Assembly: GCF_014076415.1 (NCBI RefSeq) | Contig: NZ_CP043568.1 | Coordinates: 3,038,001 to 3,102,000 of the forward strand | DNA: 64,000 bases | From: Comamonas testosteroni | GTDB taxonomy: Bacteria > Pseudomonadota > Gammaproteobacteria > Burkholderiales > Burkholderiaceae_C | Reading direction: 5' to 3' | Part shown: positions 61,384-64,000 of the stretch, in pieces | Position numbering within the stretch: the stretch's first letter is position 1 | Layout: the number at the start of each line of letters is the position of its first letter | Notes under the pieces: model-generated | Told to the model about the DNA's origin: nothing | Database searches by the model: none | Seen by the model: only the letters and a program-made list of their open reading frames with translations | Program-made: the position numbers and the translations under genes

Positions 61384-62454
61384 ATGGCGTCCCTCATGAC
61401 AGCGGCCCTCTCCCGTCCCTCCTCCAGCGCTCCCAGCACGGGGCCATATATCGGGCGCTTTGCGCCCTCTCCCACCGGACCGCTGCATGCCGGCTCTCTG
61501 GTCGCGGCGCTGGCCAGCTGGCTGGATGCACGCGCCCAAGGCGGACGCTGGCTGATTCGCATCGAAGACATCGATCCGCCACGCTGCCAGCCTGGTGCCG
61601 ACCAGGAAATCCTGCGCCAGCTGGCCGCCTGTGGCCTGCACTCCGATGCCCCCGTGGTCTGGCAGTCGCAGCGTCATGCACTCTATGAAAAAGCGCTGCA
61701 ACAGCTGCAGGCGCAAAAAATGGCCTACCCCTGCGGCTGCACGCGCAAAGACATCGAAGCCGCCTGGCAGGCACAGGGACTGACTCACGAGCGACATGTG
61801 GAACGGCCCTACCCCGGAACCTGCCGTCATGGCCTGCAAGGCAAGCCCGCCCGGGCCTGGCGCTTTGCACTGGAGCAGCAGGTGCATGAATTACAAGAGA
61901 ACCAGTTCAAAACAACCATTCCAAAAGCGCAAACAGCTACACAAAGCATAGCACCCAGACAACACTGCCTGGAAAGCAGACGCCCCGTGCTGCACTGGCA
62001 GGACCGGCGTCTGGGCGCGCAGCAGCAGAACCTGATCAACAGCGTGGGCGACTTTGTGCTGCGCCGCGCGGACGGGCTCTGGGCCTACCAGCTGGCCGTG
62101 GTCGTTGACGACGCCGAGCAAGGCATCACCGATGTGGTGCGCGGTGAAGACCTGGCAGACAACACTCCGCGCCAGCTGCTGCTGCAGCGCGCCCTGGGCC
62201 TGACCCAGCCGCGCTATCTGCACACACCGCTGGTCTGCATGGACAACGGAGAAAAGCTCTCCAAACAGCATGGCGCACCCGCCGTGGATGTCAGCCAGCC
62301 GCTGACCGTGCTGTCTGCCGCGGCACAGCGGCTCGGCCTGCCACAAGCGCCCGCAGACGCATCCTGCAGCAGCGAAAGCCCCGCAAGCGCCTTGCCTTTG
62401 GCGCTGGACTTCTGGGTCCGGTGCTGGCGCCAAACCTACAATATCGCCCCGTGA
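61384..62454 (+). CDS. gluQ: Glutamyl-Q tRNA(Asp) synthetase with an apparent repeat-derived insert
   Basis: 356 aa (about 300 is usual). The class I signature is [20 protein letters not shown] near residue 26, zinc ligands lie in [12 protein letters not shown] near 116 and [10 protein letters not shown] near 141, and KLSKQHGAP near 292 is the KMSKS-like loop. It attaches glutamate to queuosine in tRNA-Asp. Between about residues 166 and 200 it has an extra, AT-rich stretch ([20 protein letters not shown]) not seen in E. coli GluQ. The gene is otherwise normal and stop-coupled to trmB. Confidence 0.92.
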   Translation: MASLMTAALSRPSSSAPSTGPYIGRFAPSPTGPLHAGSLVAALASWLDARAQGGRWLIRIEDIDPPRCQPGADQEILRQLAACGLHSDAPVVWQSQRHALYEKALQQLQAQKMAYPCGCTRKDIEAAWQAQGLTHERHVERPYPGTCRHGLQGKPARAWRFALEQQVHELQENQFKTTIPKAQTATQSIAPRQHCLESRRPVLHWQDRRLGAQQQNLINSVGDFVLRRADGLWAYQLAVVVDDAEQGITDVVRGEDLADNTPRQLLLQRALGLTQPRYLHTPLVCMDNGEKLSKQHGAPAVDVSQPLTVLSAAAQRLGLPQAPADASCSSESPASALPLALDFWVRCWRQTYNIAP

Positions 62455-63218
62455 CTTCTTCTAATCCAACACCTACCACCGATATGGCCGAAAACGTGCC
62501 AGCCGCTGACGCATCCGCAGCATCCCAAGGCCAGGCACCCGAAGGCGTGGCCTATCCCAAGACCATCAAAAGCTATGTGCGCCGCGCCGGCCGCACCACT
62601 ACGGGCCAGGCCAAGGCTTTTGAAGAACTGGGTCCGCGCTTCCTGCTGCAATACCAGAAGGCTCCTCTGGACGCCGCAGCCGCCTATGGCCGCGACGGCA
62701 AGCTGATTCTGGAAATCGGCTTCGGCATGGGTGAAGCCACCGCCCATATCGCCCGCGTGCGCCCCGACGATAATTTCCTGTGCTGCGAAGTGCACGAACC
62801 CGGCGTGGGCGCGCTGCTCAAGCGCATTGGCGAGCAGGAGATCGAGAACATCCGCATCCTGCAACACGATGCCGTGGAAGTCATCGACAACATGCTGCCC
62901 GAAGCCTCGATCGACGGCGTGCACATCTTCTTCCCCGATCCCTGGCACAAGAAAAAGCACAACAAGCGTCGCCTGATCCAGAGCCCGCTGATCGCCAAGC
63001 TGGCCGCTCGCATCAAGCCCGGTGGCTACATCCACTGCGCCACCGACTGGGAGCCCTACGCGGTGCAGATCCTGGAAGTGCTGAACGCAGAACCCATGCT
63101 GCAGAACACGGCCGAGAACTACGCCGAAAAGCCCGACTACCGGCCGCTAACCAAATTCGAAAACCGCGGCATCCGCCTCGGTCATGGCGTCTGGGACCTG
63201 GTGTTCAGGAAGAAGTAA
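62451..63218 (+). CDS. trmB: tRNA (guanosine(46)-N7)-methyltransferase
   Basis: 255 aa if it starts at the GTG at 62,451, which overlaps the gluQ stop in GTGA; the ATG at 62,484 is the alternative. It has [20 protein letters not shown] near residue 83 (SAM-binding), then [16 protein letters not shown], and [17 protein letters not shown] near 165, which is characteristic. TrmB methylates N7 of G46 in tRNA. The overlap suggests co-translation with gluQ, also a tRNA modification gene. Confidence 0.93.
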   Translation: MTSSNPTPTTDMAENVPAADASAASQGQAPEGVAYPKTIKSYVRRAGRTTTGQAKAFEELGPRFLLQYQKAPLDAAAAYGRDGKLILEIGFGMGEATAHIARVRPDDNFLCCEVHEPGVGALLKRIGEQEIENIRILQHDAVEVIDNMLPEASIDGVHIFFPDPWHKKKHNKRRLIQSPLIAKLAARIKPGGYIHCATDWEPYAVQILEVLNAEPMLQNTAENYAEKPDYRPLTKFENRGIRLGHGVWDLVFRKK

Positions 63219-63350
63219 CCCCCTGAGGCACTTTGCGCCTTCCCCTAGCCGGGCGCCCCCTTTTCTCTACGCGCTTCGCGCTAAGGAAAGGGGGACGACA
63301 CCCTCGGTGCGGGGCGGCCCTTCCTCGGTGTCTCCGACTTGGGTTATGCC
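63219..63350. repeat. Comamonadaceae-type GC-rich intergenic repeat
   Basis: Begins CCCCCTGAGGCACTTTGCGCC, then GGGGGACGACACCCTCGGTG. From memory this kind of sequence occurs in many intergenic places in Comamonas, Delftia and Acidovorax. No gene lies here. Confidence 0.6.
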
Positions 63351-63376
63351 AGTTTCCAAGGGTTCGCTCCAACAAT

Positions 63377-63410
63377 AAAAAACGCTCCTCATTGAGGAGC
63401 GTTTTGTTTT
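63377..63410. terminator. Bidirectional terminator of alaS and trmB
   Basis: AAAACGCTCCTC, ATT and GAGGAGCGTTTT form a 12-base-pair stem with A-rich and T-rich sides. Confidence 0.9.
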
Positions 63411-63460
63411 GGGACAAGGCAGCCTTGGCCGCCCCTGTCTTGCGCTTACAGGCGCTCGGC

Positions 63461-64000
63461 TCAGAGGCGCTCGGCCGCCCAGGCCTGGACGCTGGCCAGC
63501 GCTGCGGGCACGGCTGCGGCATCGGTGCCGCCGGCCATGGCCATATCGGGCTTGCCACCGCCCTTGCCGCCCACTTGCTGGGCCACAAAGTTCACCAGTT
63601 CGCCGGCCTTGACCTTGGCGGTCTCGGCCTTGGTCACGCCGGCAGCCAGCTGCACCTTGTCGCCATCCACGGCGGCCAGCACGATCACGGCCGCGCCCAG
63701 CTTGTCCTTGAGCTTGTCCATGGTGTCGCGCAAGGTCTTGGCATCGGCGCCTTCGAGCTTGGCGGCCAGCACCTTGACGCCCTTGACGTCGGCAGCCTGC
63801 GTGACCAGCTCGTCGCCCTGGCTGGAAGCCAGCTTGCCCTTGAGCGCAGCGATTTCCTTTTCCAGTGCCTTGATCTGATCCAGTGCACCGCCGATGCGGT
63901 TGGTCAGCTCGGCTGCAGGAGCCTTGAAAGCGGCCGCAGCCTGGTCCACGGTGGACTCCAGCGACTGCAGATAGGCCAGCGCGTTCTCGCCCGTAATGCC
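63461..64000 (-). CDS. alaS: Alanyl-tRNA synthetase, C-terminal part (5' end outside window)
   Basis: About 180 codons are visible. The stretch [20 protein letters not shown], and [20 protein letters not shown], are the DHHA1/C-Ala region and its glycine-rich nucleic-acid-binding loop at the very end of AlaS. The reading frame runs past base 64,000 without a start ([20 protein letters not shown]). AlaS charges tRNA-Ala with alanine. The rest of the enzyme, about 700 codons, lies beyond the window. Confidence 0.95.
   Translation of the reverse strand, partial: GITGENALAYLQSLESTVDQAAAAFKAPAAELTNRIGGALDQIKALEKEIAALKGKLASSQGDELVTQAADVKGVKVLAAKLEGADAKTLRDTMDKLKDKLGAAVIVLAAVDGDKVQLAAGVTKAETAKVKAGELVNFVAQQVGGKGGGKPDMAMAGGTDAAAVPAALASVQAWAAERL

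Noticed and set aside
1..64000. CRISPR array, tRNA or rRNA genes
   Set aside because: I looked for regularly spaced repeats and for tRNA-like cloverleafs and saw none; the CTGTACT boxes are only three and lie between divergent genes.

Overview
The window is GC-rich and reads like a chromosome segment of a Comamonadaceae betaproteobacterium, most likely Comamonas or a close relative. This rests on gene content (gentisate-type ring-cleavage genes, DctABD, the TrpX-like ABC transporter, TrmB, GluQ, AlaS) and on the family's intergenic repeats, such as the CCCCCTGAGGC...GCGCC type near 63.2 kb and the TATAGCTGTTTGCGCTT type at several sites. Genus is an inference from recall; no search was run.

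Layout. 0-12 kb: zeta-GST isomerase and fumarylpyruvate hydrolase (gentisate or homogentisate catabolism), a Nudix hydrolase, a PAS-GGDEF-EAL protein, YgiQ, a PepSY protein, and an FAD monooxygenase with a DUF2783 partner and a LuxR regulator. 12-23 kb: mostly ordinary accessory genes, including a coupled YceI-YceI-SRPBCC operon, an RtcB-family protein, and a coupled saccharopine dehydrogenase-like/DUF4166/DCC operon. 23-28 kb: the dctA, dctB, dctD C4-dicarboxylate uptake locus with a recognisable sigma-54 promoter. 28-34 kb: ETF-ubiquinone oxidoreductase and a three-gene ABC importer. 34-36 kb: an exported tyrosine phosphatase beside a decayed sigma-54 activator and an orphan duplicate of the ABC ATPase tail.

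38.08-50.73 kb is the most remarkable part. A 12.65-kb island sits between an amino-acid permease gene and that gene's own terminator. Its two outer ends are the two ends of an IS5/IS427-type element, and it is flanked by CTAG on both sides. Inside, IS remnants surround a visibly AT-rich block: a ten-gene operon (47,569 down to 40,397) and a divergent MocR-type regulator. The operon encodes an anthranilate-synthase-like large subunit, its glutamine amidotransferase, a cupin, a UbiD decarboxylase, an FMN reductase, a PchB-like chorismate-mutase-fold protein, a stand-alone PheT-type B3/B4 editing domain, a 78-aa orphan, a LysE-type exporter and UbiX. Together these suggest amination of chorismate, a mutase or lyase step and a prenyl-FMN decarboxylation, followed by export. 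I do not recognise this as a described pathway.

51-64 kb returns to core-like sequence: DUF1329 protein, SulP transporter, a diguanylate cyclase paired with a MinD-like ATPase, TrhO, a WrbA-like flavodoxin, DoxX, pirin with a divergent LysR regulator, a renalase-like oxidoreductase, gluQ (carrying an apparent repeat insertion) overlapping trmB, and the 3' end of alaS. I saw no rRNA, tRNA or CRISPR array.
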